Source: Polaribacter sp. KT25b
Lineage (GTDB): Bacteria; Bacteroidota; Bacteroidia; Flavobacteriales; Flavobacteriaceae
Length of the DNA stretch: 64,000 nucleotides
Reading direction: 5' to 3'
Assembly (NCBI RefSeq): GCF_900105145.1
Contig: NZ_LT629752.1
Span: forward strand, 2,690,001-2,754,000
The position numbers and the translations under genes were made by a program. Shown piece after piece: positions 18,818 through 27,053 of the stretch. A model generated the notes under the pieces. The model saw only the letters and a list, made by a program, of their open reading frames with translations. It made no database searches and was not told the origin of the DNA. The stretch's first letter is position 1. Each line of letters begins with the position of its first letter.

Positions 18818-20743
18818 TTAATTTTTATTTTTTCTGTTTTTCTTAACTTTTTTAGATTTTTTAGGTGCTTTTAAAACATGAAATTTACTTTTAACCATAA
18901 ATCTGTTTTCATCTATAAAAATGATACCTGCTTCTGTTACTCCAACAGGAAGTGTTAAGGTATATTCTGATGTATTTTTATTAAATTCTCCTTCTAATTT
19001 TGTAAAAGGTTCGTGCACTTTTCTTTGTTTTCCATTTTTTGAAACAGCATGTAAATCTTTGTAAGATATCAATCCATAAAACTCAATAACTTTAGAGTTC
19101 CCTTTTTCTAATGTAACTGTAATTTCACGTGATGAAGCATCAAAAGAATCTGTTTTAATTTTTGGAATAGTAGCTACATTTTCTGGTTCTCCTTTTATTT
19201 TTGAAGGATTTTTATAAGGGAATTTAGCGTCGTACTCTTTTAAATACTTTTCTAATCTTGTAGATAAATCTTTAACAATCTTTGGAGACTGTTCTGCAAT
19301 ATCAAATTTCTCTTCTAAATCTGCTCTTTCACCATTTTTGTACAAACGGTATAATTCATAATTACCTTTTACATGGTTTTTATACAATTTATAATCTCCC
19401 GCTCTTATTGCAGATTGCATTTGAAATTCACGATTGTGAGGAAAATGCCACCATAAATCTTTTCTTGGTTCTCCATTGTTATTTTTGATAACAGTTTCAT
19501 TATTTAACAAAACTCCGGAAATATCTAATCCATCTAAATCGGAACTGTACTTCGCTGGTATCTTACTATTTGTAAGGTCTAAAATTGTTGGATAAAAATC
19601 TAATTGATTTACCAACCCATCATATACTTTTCCTTTTGGTATACTTGGTCCAGAAATTAGCATTGGCACTCTAATACCTCCTTCTTGCGCATATTTTTTT
19701 CCTTCATCTAAAGGAAAGTTATCCGTTACAATTTCTTTACCTACATGTTCAACAGCTCCATTATCCGAAGAGAAAAAGATGTAAGTAGTTTCATAAAGTT
19801 TTTTACCAGGATTTCTAGGGTCGTCTGTTTTCTTTAGTAAGTCTACAACACGTCCTAAACTCCAGTCTAAAGTGGTTACCATAGATCCAAAATAAGGATT
19901 TGTTTGACCTTCTGTAGTTACAGGAACATCTTTTGTTGGAAAATCAATTCCTAACTTATCACAGTAATATTGTAATAACTCGCGGTTTTTAGTGTGAATT
20001 GGAGAATGAACCATCCAATGTGCTAAATATAAAAAGAAAGGTTCGTTTTTACTTTCACCAATAAATTTAAGAGCATTTTCAGTAATTTCATCATATGGGT
20101 ATGAAATTCCTTCTGGAGAATCTTTGGTAAAAGGAGGATATTTTTCATCACTTAAACGGTAAGGATCATTCTTTGCTCTTGTTGCAAATGTATTCAAACG
20201 ATTGTCTGGTTTTTTAGGTCCTTGATGTGCTCCTCTAGATTCATGAACAAAATCAAAACCTTGGTTTTTTGATTTTTGAGAATCATCATGTCCTGCATGC
20301 CATTTTCCAATATGTCCTGTTGTATATCCATTCATTTTTAAAGCTTCCGCAATTGTAAAATGTTTTGGAAACAATCCTCCTTCAAAAAAAGGTGATATAT
20401 AGTTTGGGCTTTGTTCTGCGTTAGGCATTTGCCCTCCAGCAACGTGTGTTACTCCTGTTTTAGTAGGATGTAACCCACTTAAAACAGCACATCTAGATGG
20501 TGCACAAGTAGGTGCAGGAGAATATCCGTTTGTAAAGTTTACAGCATCTTCAGCTAATTTTGAAATATTAGGCGTTTCCCATGGGCTTGGTTCGTCTAAA
20601 TTATTTATTTCTGTATCCTGCCAACCTAAATCATCAGCATAAAAAATAATAACATTGGGTTTTATTAAATCCTTTTTTTCTTGACTAATAACATGATTAG
20701 AAAAGAACAATAAAATTGCTAGTGATGTTAAAATTGATTTCAT
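18818..20743 (-). CDS. S1 family sulfatase, tandem paralogue of the next gene, Lys-rich tail
   Basis: 641 residues with a Sec signal peptide (ends HVISQ). Metal-binding Asp37-Asp38, formylglycine motif C-A-P-S-R from Cys80, and GKWH at 146-149. Long stretches are identical to the neighbour at 16878, for example TLDWSLGRVVDLLKKTDDP and the YETTYIFFSSDNG segment, showing a recent tandem duplication. The differences concentrate in the loop at residues ~100-125 and around 265-285, which may alter substrate choice. It has the same C-terminal beta-domain and Lys/Asn-rich end. Gaps are 39 bp to the TIM-barrel gene upstream and 11 bp to its paralogue. Confidence 0.9.
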   Translation of the reverse strand: MKSILTSLAILLFFSNHVISQEKKDLIKPNVIIFYADDLGWQDTEINNLDEPSPWETPNISKLAEDAVNFTNGYSPAPTCAPSRCAVLSGLHPTKTGVTHVAGGQMPNAEQSPNYISPFFEGGLFPKHFTIAEALKMNGYTTGHIGKWHAGHDDSQKSKNQGFDFVHESRGAHQGPKKPDNRLNTFATRAKNDPYRLSDEKYPPFTKDSPEGISYPYDEITENALKFIGESKNEPFFLYLAHWMVHSPIHTKNRELLQYYCDKLGIDFPTKDVPVTTEGQTNPYFGSMVTTLDWSLGRVVDLLKKTDDPRNPGKKLYETTYIFFSSDNGAVEHVGKEIVTDNFPLDEGKKYAQEGGIRVPMLISGPSIPKGKVYDGLVNQLDFYPTILDLTNSKIPAKYSSDLDGLDISGVLLNNETVIKNNNGEPRKDLWWHFPHNREFQMQSAIRAGDYKLYKNHVKGNYELYRLYKNGERADLEEKFDIAEQSPKIVKDLSTRLEKYLKEYDAKFPYKNPSKIKGEPENVATIPKIKTDSFDASSREITVTLEKGNSKVIEFYGLISYKDLHAVSKNGKQRKVHEPFTKLEGEFNKNTSEYTLTLPVGVTEAGIIFIDENRFMVKSKFHVLKAPKKSKKVKKNRKNKN

Positions 20744-20782
20744 TTTTTTTAATTTGTTATATTAATTCTAGGACGTAAAGTT

Positions 20783-21976
20783 TTATTTATAGTTTAATTT
20801 TGATGTTTTATTTTTGATATCTAACCAGACATCTACATGTTCAAATTTTCTGGTATAGATGTAGCCTTCGCGTTTTGCAAAACCCAAAGGTTTTCCTAAA
20901 GGCTTTTCATATTGTGGAAACGTTTTTAACCAAACAGCAGATTTTTCAGTTCCATAGCCATCATGCGGATAAACATAACTGTATTTTTCTGCACAAACTA
21001 AAAAAATAGCTAATAGATACTCTAAGCGCTTTGAAAAATCTTCATGTTTACTTACTTTTTTTCTAACATCATCAATACCTGCTTCGGCATTTTTTAATCC
21101 TTTGCCAATACCAAGAGACATGGCTATTACTTTTCCTTCTCTTGCAGATTTTTGTACAGCTTCTATTCCCTGTGCTAGGTAATCTTCATAAGCCATGCCA
21201 AAACTTTCATGCTCAAAACCTTCTATATAAGAGCCGTCAAAGAATTTTAAGTATGCTCTACCCGAATCTTCAAATTCTGGACGAACACGAAGAATATTTG
21301 CTATGAGTAAATTATCATCTCCTAATTGTGATTCTAAATCAGTCATCATTGATAAGTAACCAGATTTAATAGCTTCTTGCTTTTCTTCTCCAACACGACT
21401 ATTAAAAAAACCTGGCACTAGTACTTTTATATTAGCATCTAAAAAAACACCATCAATAAATGGATTTTCAGTAACCTTTTTCACATGTTGTAACCAATAC
21501 TTACGCACGTATTCTTCTGATATGTCAAAGAATCCTGTTTTGCCATTTGGCATTACCGCTTTTTGTCCTTTGGCATTGATTAATAAAGCTTCTGGGTGTT
21601 CGTATAAAAAATTTTCATCTTCAGAATAGCCTCCCCAATTGATAACTACATTCTTATAGTATACTATTTTAGCATTCGGATTGAGTTTTTTTACAGCTTT
21701 TGCCGCTTTAATAGTTCCTTTTTCTGTAGACCCAAAAGTTTTGCTTCCTGTTGTTTTTTCAAAAGTGATTAATGGAAATTTTGATAAATATTGAATCTCT
21801 TTATTAGAAAAAGAAGTTGATTTGCGTAAATGCATATACAATGGCATTTTATCCCAAGAAAATTCTGGTAACTTATTTTTCACCAAATTTATAGTAGAAG
21901 TATCTACATTTTGCGCTTTACACGAACCTAAAGTAAGTGTTAAAACAATTAATAAAAATGAAAATTTAGAATCCAT
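20783..21976 (-). CDS. Small TIM-barrel glycosidase (GHL15-like; GH168-type fucanase possible), lipoprotein
   Basis: 397 residues with lipobox LGSC (Cys19). The fold pattern is a (beta/alpha)8 barrel of the type called hypothetical glycosyl hydrolase GHL15: FSWDKMPLYMHLRK near the start, AKIVYYKNVV (beta-strand), FIDGVFLDAN with Asp180 at a strand end, and a second acidic cluster at SYIEGFEHESFG (Glu252, Glu255, Glu257). The protein encoded at 28871 is a paralogue with the same landmarks and the same ending (KPLGKPL, then TRxxEHxxVWxD). Size and context fit the endo-fucanase family GH168, but I recognise that only loosely. It is 12 bp downstream of a GH29 gene and 39 bp upstream of a sulfatase gene. 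Confidence 0.6.
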   Translation of the reverse strand: MDSKFSFLLIVLTLTLGSCKAQNVDTSTINLVKNKLPEFSWDKMPLYMHLRKSTSFSNKEIQYLSKFPLITFEKTTGSKTFGSTEKGTIKAAKAVKKLNPNAKIVYYKNVVINWGGYSEDENFLYEHPEALLINAKGQKAVMPNGKTGFFDISEEYVRKYWLQHVKKVTENPFIDGVFLDANIKVLVPGFFNSRVGEEKQEAIKSGYLSMMTDLESQLGDDNLLIANILRVRPEFEDSGRAYLKFFDGSYIEGFEHESFGMAYEDYLAQGIEAVQKSAREGKVIAMSLGIGKGLKNAEAGIDDVRKKVSKHEDFSKRLEYLLAIFLVCAEKYSYVYPHDGYGTEKSAVWLKTFPQYEKPLGKPLGFAKREGYIYTRKFEHVDVWLDIKNKTSKLNYK

Positions 21977-21988
21977 TTTTGATATAAA

Positions 21989-23506
21989 TTAGTTTAAAAA
22001 TATTTTAAAACAAATAGCTGGCTGATTCGGTAATTTCTTAAAGTTATTTTTAATAATTAATCCCTCTTTTTCTTGCTGCCAAGTAACTTTCTCATCACTT
22101 CCTAGTAATTTAATTTCTTTTATTTTCTTTTGTAAAACACCACCTTTATGTAGTGTTTTAATTAAAACATCTTCTGTTGGTGCTGCTAAAACAAAAGCAA
22201 AAAGATTTCCATCTTTTGTCGTAATACGAATGTCTTTTTCAGAGAATTTTTTTAGATTCTCACCGGCTCTTTTAGTAACTATTTTTAAAGGACCTTCACC
22301 ATAAATTTTCCAAGGTCTGGTGTTGTAAATTCCATCTTGATTAATTTTTACAAATGCACCAAAATCAGACAACATTTTTATTTGATTATCAGGAATCGTT
22401 CCATCGCCTTTTAAAGCAATGTTAATCATAACCACACCATTTTTACTTATGGCATCAATAGCATTACCAATTAATACATCTAAAGACATTTTGGTAAAAG
22501 AATTCTTTCTATAAAACCAACTTCCAGATAAATCGGTTGCCCAAATCCATGGATATTTTTGTTGTTCACCAAACATACCTCTTTCTAAGTTGTAAGTAAA
22601 TGCCGCTTTATTCTTTTTTATATCTTTAAAAGATAAAACGGTTGTTTGTTTTCCGTTATTCTCTTTTAAATCTCTATTTAAGTAATCAGAAAATAATTTA
22701 ACACCCAATCCTTTTCCGGTTTTTATTGTTGGATAAGGAGAATCGTTATTAAACATATCTGGATCATATTTCTCTATCAAATCCCAAGAACGTTTGTACC
22801 AATGTTCGTTCCAACTATCTTGGCTAGCAAATTCGAAAGAATCATAATCCATATTAAAGAATTCCCATTCTGGAGTACCTTCTTTCTGAAATTTTCTTGC
22901 AGTTCTAAAAAAACGAGGAGACCAATATAAATGAGTTGAAACTCCGAATTTTAAATCATATTTTGTTGCAGCATTTTTCCATTCTCTAAGAATGTCCTTT
23001 TTCGGCCCCATTTTAACAGAGTTCCAAGGAAAAAAAGAATCATACATATCAAAATTATCATGATGCGTTGCCACTGGCATAATAAAACGAGCACCACATT
23101 CTTTCACAAACTTTACAATTTCATTGGCATTAAAGTTTTCTGCTTTAAAGTCTTTTATAAATTTTTCATAACCAAATTCAGATGGTTTCCCATATCTTTC
23201 TGTATGCCATTTGGTTAATTTTACAGTTCTCATTCTGTCTGGTTCGTTTCTAGCATCGTAATCTGTATCACCATACATTCTTCTTCCATAATGCGATCCA
23301 TCTTCTATTCTATTTTCATCAATAGACGAAGGAATTCCCCAATGCATCCAAACGCCAATTTTACCATCTTGAAACCATTCTGGCACCTGATAGTTTTTTG
23401 CCATGGATTCCCAATTGGGAGCAATTGTTTTTTGAAACTGATTATTCTGACAGAAAACAAAAGTTGCACTTAATGTTAAAAAAAGGATTGTTGTAAATTT
23501 CTTCAT
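21989..23506 (-). CDS. GH29 alpha-L-fucosidase, divergent subgroup
   Basis: 505 residues with a Sec signal peptide. The GH29 barrel begins at KIGVWMHWGIPS (from ~49); the strand MPVATHHDNFDMYDS (~143-157) is the usual THHDGF region. The catalytic strand reads DPDMFNNDSPYP, giving Asp255 as predicted nucleophile in an NND context instead of the common WFD. There is a long insertion at residues ~62-110 rich in charged residues after the first strand. These features place it in a different GH29 branch from the other two fucosidases of the window, so its linkage specificity probably differs. It is the first gene of the minus-strand operon, directly next to the divergent control region. Confidence 0.88.
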   Translation of the reverse strand: MKKFTTILFLTLSATFVFCQNNQFQKTIAPNWESMAKNYQVPEWFQDGKIGVWMHWGIPSSIDENRIEDGSHYGRRMYGDTDYDARNEPDRMRTVKLTKWHTERYGKPSEFGYEKFIKDFKAENFNANEIVKFVKECGARFIMPVATHHDNFDMYDSFFPWNSVKMGPKKDILREWKNAATKYDLKFGVSTHLYWSPRFFRTARKFQKEGTPEWEFFNMDYDSFEFASQDSWNEHWYKRSWDLIEKYDPDMFNNDSPYPTIKTGKGLGVKLFSDYLNRDLKENNGKQTTVLSFKDIKKNKAAFTYNLERGMFGEQQKYPWIWATDLSGSWFYRKNSFTKMSLDVLIGNAIDAISKNGVVMINIALKGDGTIPDNQIKMLSDFGAFVKINQDGIYNTRPWKIYGEGPLKIVTKRAGENLKKFSEKDIRITTKDGNLFAFVLAAPTEDVLIKTLHKGGVLQKKIKEIKLLGSDEKVTWQQEKEGLIIKNNFKKLPNQPAICFKIFLN

Positions 23507-23820
23507 TACTTAATTCATTTATCAGGTAAACAAAGTAACTATTTACCTATTAACAAACGATTCTCTATTCCATCATTTTTTTGCTGTAAAAAATAAATAT
23601 CAATAACAATAAGGAGAAAAAGGCTTTTTAGAAAATAAAAAAATGAGATACTATTAAAACCAATATTTTCTTTAAATACCTTATATATAGTACGAAAACC
23701 AAGGTATATTACTAGTTGTTTTTTAAAATGAGCAAAGAAATGATTGAAATAAGAAGACCATTTGTTTAAATAAGTTAGAAATTAGCACCACCAAATAATG
23801 CAAAGCTAAAACAAAAAAAG
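23507..23820. promoter_or_regulatory. Divergent control region between the two main PUL operons
   Basis: 314 bp without a coding frame, between the GH29 gene (minus) and the TonB receptor gene (plus). Two inverted repeats are visible: AGGTAAA/TTTACCT with an 11-bp spacer (23524-23548), close to the minus-strand start, and ATACCTT/AAGGTAT with an 18-bp spacer (23676-23707). Both are possible operators because their arms share the core ACCT/AGGT. I could not find a convincing TTTG...TAnnTTTG promoter for either direction. Confidence 0.45.
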
Positions 23821-26800
23821 ATGAAAAAATTATTAACTATTATTGCTGCTCTTTTGATGTCATCATTTGCTTTTTCGCAAGAAAAAGTAATTACAGGTGT
23901 AGTAACAGATGAAAACAATGTTACTTTACCAGGGGTAAGTATCATTGTTAAAGGTACTACTACTGGGGCAGTATCTGATATGGATGGAGAATATAGAATA
24001 AAGGTAAAGAAAGAAGGCGCCGTATTGATGTTTTCTTATTTAGGTTATAAGACAGTAGAAAGTGTAATTGCTGGTAAAAAAATAATCAATGTTCAGATGA
24101 AGGCTGATACACAATCTTTAACAGAAATTGTGATTACAGGAATCCGTGCTTCTAATATATCTGAAGTAAGAGCTAAAAGAGATGCCGCTACAGTAATAGA
24201 AGCGATTACTCCAGAAGATATTGGAAATTTCTCAGACACCAACGCAGCAGACGCTTTGCAAAGAGTTGCAGGTGTACAAATAGAAAGAGATGTAGATGGA
24301 GTTTCTGGAGATAGAGTTTCTATTAGAGGAATAGGGCCGCAATTTGTTGGTGTAACAATGAATGGACGTACACCAATCTCTGCAGGTAATGAAGGGAAAT
24401 CAGATTTTAGAAAGTTTAATTTAAATGTGATCCCTACCGAAATTATTTCGGGAGCAAGAATTCATAAGACAACGCAGGCTAAAGAAGTTTCAACGAATCT
24501 TGGAGGTACTGTAGATTTTCAAACGATAAGACCATTAGACGCAAAATATAGAAAGAAGAATTATTTTGCCAGTATAAATGTAAGAGGTGCATCTAATTCT
24601 ACAATTGAAGATCTTGATTTTGGTCATAGATTTTCAGGTGTTTATGGAACGAAAATAAATGAAAAACTAGGTGTTGCTCTTTCAGTTATTTATGCTGATG
24701 AAGACAATATAAAAGATGAAGCTTCTTTAAGAGGGATTACTCAGGGTATAAACCTTACAGATGAAAATGGGACAGAATATTCTGATGTAATTGTTGGAAG
24801 AACCATTAATAATTCATTGTTAAGAACCAATCAAGTGCGTTTTGCAACATCTGCAGCTATACAATGGAGACCAATAAAAGAAATAGATATGGTATTAGAC
24901 TATACTCGAACAACTGTAGAAGCTAATTCAGATAGACAGCAATTTCAGATAGGCTTGGGAAGTACAGGAAGTACTCAATTATTAGGAGGAAACCATATTT
25001 TTAATGAAGGAGATCTTGATTTTAATGGTAATATATTAACTTATATTAGTCCTTCTTCAGAAGACAATGTTAGGACTACCATTACAAATGCAAATCAATT
25101 TTATGACAATCACTCAACCAATAATATAGTTGGTTTAAATACAACATATAAACCAACAAGAAAATTAAAAATCATTTCAGATATTTCGTATTCAGATTTA
25201 GATTATTTTCAAAATTTAACACAAATAACTCACAGAGTTCAAGGACGTAATGGAGGGTATGATCAAACAAGTTTGGATATTGATTTGAGAGGAAACACTC
25301 CTGATTATGGACTGCCAGTAGAGGCTTTTGATCCAGCTTCTTTCGATCTTAATAGAGTTTCACGTAGACTTATTAGAACTAAAGGGTATAATTATGCAGC
25401 AAAAGTTGATTTTGAATATAAGTTAGATAAAAAATCAATAATATCTTTTGGAGCTAGATATGCGGAAACTGATTTTGAAGCTAGGCAAACAACTTCTTCA
25501 CATACGGATAGTGATCAATTAAGTGGTTTATATGGAGGTATTGTGGCTGACCTAAATTCAAGTGGTGCTTATACCGATCTTTTAGGAGAGATTACAGGCG
25601 TAGGTTTTAATGAAGGTAATGTTGCAGGTTTAGAAAACGGATGGGTTAAAGTTCCGGGGCAAGCTGTACTAGATTTAATGCCAGGTTATTCTGATGTTGA
25701 TGGAGGAAGTATTTTTGATTTTGATGTAGATTTAAAAGACGTAAAAGCAGAAGAAAATAATCTAGGTTTTGATGCTAGAAGATCCTACGGTGCAAATGAA
25801 GCTAGTACCGATTTTTATACACAAATGGATATAAAAACAGCGCTTCTTAAGCTTCCTGTAAGTTTTAATTTTGGAGTTAGAGCTGTAAGAACACAAAATA
25901 AATCAAGAGGATTTAGTGGGGTAGCATTTGAAGATGCAGATACTGGCGATGATTTGGATGAGTTTTCGATAGAGAATTTTTATTATGAAGTAGAAACTTC
26001 TAGATGGGATGTATTACCTAGCTTTAATGCCAATTTTACGTTACAAAAAAGAACAAAATTAAGATTTAGTGCTTACCAAGGAGTTTCAAGACCAAAGTTT
26101 GTTGATTTAATTCCAAACAATGAGATTACTTTTCTAACTAATATTGCCCCTGCAGATGCAGCAGACTTAGCTAATTCGGAATTAAGAGGAACTATTGTAT
26201 CTGGTAATCCAGATTTAAAACCTTATACAGCATGGATGTATGATACTACTTTAGAGTTTTATACTAACAACGGAGGTGCTTTTATTTTTAGTGCTTTTTA
26301 TAAAAATCTTAAAAATTACATCGTAAAAGCAGTAACACCAGATCAAGCATATCCAGGAGAAGAATTATTAGGGATAGCATTACCTGATGGAACAGGCGGT
26401 ACTGATGATTTAACTGGTTTGTTGTTTGACATAACCAAGCCAATAAATATTACAGATGGACAAATTTATGGTTTTGAAGTAGGATTGAATCAACACCTTT
26501 CTTTTTTACCTGGTTTTGCAAAAGATTTTGGTGTAAAAGCTAATTATTCTTACGTTGAAAGTGAATTTGACGGAGATTTAGGGGAGCAAGCTGATGGTTT
26601 TCCTGGTACAGCTAAGCATAATGCTAATGGAACTTTGTATTATGAACGATCTGGTTTTTCTGTAAGGTTTACGGCAGCTTATAGAGGTGATTACTTGAGT
26701 AATTTAGGGGCTATTGGAGGAAATACACGTGCAGATGAACCACACTATACTGAAGGAAATACTACTCTTGGAATTACCGTTAGAAAGAATTTATTAAATA

Positions 26801-26940
26801 AAAAATTACAACTTAGTGCAGGAGTATCTAACCTTACAGGTGAAGATATTCGTAGATTTCAAGGAGGTGATACTAGAAATTTTTCAGCTTACTATGCTAG
26901 AAACCCAATTTGGAAATTAACGATGAGGTATAAGTTTTAA
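23821..26940 (+). CDS. TonB-dependent outer-membrane receptor with carboxypeptidase-regulatory-like domain
   Basis: 1039 residues. Signal peptide (1-20), then a CarboxypepD-regulatory-like domain (~23-105: ITGVVTDENNVTLPGVSIIV), a plug domain (~120-235: AADALQRVAGVQIERD, then VSIRGIGPQFVGVTMNGR) and a beta-barrel that ends in the outer-membrane signal LTMRYKF. The plug sequence resembles the receptor class known from Xanthomonas and Caulobacter (TIGR01782-like) more than classical SusC. No SusD-like lipoprotein is encoded next to it or elsewhere in the window. It heads the right-hand plus-strand block and probably imports fuco-oligosaccharides into the periplasm. The hairpin behind it may reduce expression of the downstream enzymes. 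Confidence 0.88.
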   Translation: MKKLLTIIAALLMSSFAFSQEKVITGVVTDENNVTLPGVSIIVKGTTTGAVSDMDGEYRIKVKKEGAVLMFSYLGYKTVESVIAGKKIINVQMKADTQSLTEIVITGIRASNISEVRAKRDAATVIEAITPEDIGNFSDTNAADALQRVAGVQIERDVDGVSGDRVSIRGIGPQFVGVTMNGRTPISAGNEGKSDFRKFNLNVIPTEIISGARIHKTTQAKEVSTNLGGTVDFQTIRPLDAKYRKKNYFASINVRGASNSTIEDLDFGHRFSGVYGTKINEKLGVALSVIYADEDNIKDEASLRGITQGINLTDENGTEYSDVIVGRTINNSLLRTNQVRFATSAAIQWRPIKEIDMVLDYTRTTVEANSDRQQFQIGLGSTGSTQLLGGNHIFNEGDLDFNGNILTYISPSSEDNVRTTITNANQFYDNHSTNNIVGLNTTYKPTRKLKIISDISYSDLDYFQNLTQITHRVQGRNGGYDQTSLDIDLRGNTPDYGLPVEAFDPASFDLNRVSRRLIRTKGYNYAAKVDFEYKLDKKSIISFGARYAETDFEARQTTSSHTDSDQLSGLYGGIVADLNSSGAYTDLLGEITGVGFNEGNVAGLENGWVKVPGQAVLDLMPGYSDVDGGSIFDFDVDLKDVKAEENNLGFDARRSYGANEASTDFYTQMDIKTALLKLPVSFNFGVRAVRTQNKSRGFSGVAFEDADTGDDLDEFSIENFYYEVETSRWDVLPSFNANFTLQKRTKLRFSAYQGVSRPKFVDLIPNNEITFLTNIAPADAADLANSELRGTIVSGNPDLKPYTAWMYDTTLEFYTNNGGAFIFSAFYKNLKNYIVKAVTPDQAYPGEELLGIALPDGTGGTDDLTGLLFDITKPINITDGQIYGFEVGLNQHLSFLPGFAKDFGVKANYSYVESEFDGDLGEQADGFPGTAKHNANGTLYYERSGFSVRFTAAYRGDYLSNLGAIGGNTRADEPHYTEGNTTLGITVRKNLLNKKLQLSAGVSNLTGEDIRRFQGGDTRNFSAYYARNPIWKLTMRYKF

Positions 26941-26961
26941 TAAAAAAAGTAATGCTATTTT

Positions 26962-27006
26962 TTCTTGAGAGTCATTAATGAAGTAGTCTTTACTGCCTCT
27001 CAAGAA
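26962..27006 (+). other. Intercistronic hairpin after the TonB receptor gene
   Basis: Perfect 10-bp arms TTCTTGAGAG (26962-26971) and CTCTCAAGAA (26997-27006) around a 25-base loop, with no T-run after it. It is more likely an mRNA-processing or partial attenuation element than a full terminator, since the next gene starts 47 bp later on the same strand. Confidence 0.55.
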
Positions 27007-27053
27007 TAAGATAATTGATATAAAATAAAAGTAAATTTAATTAGAATACATAC

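Noticed and set aside
23676..23707. ATACCTT/AAGGTAT repeat as a defined operator
   Set aside because: Short arms and long spacer in very AT-rich DNA could arise by chance; listed only within the control region.
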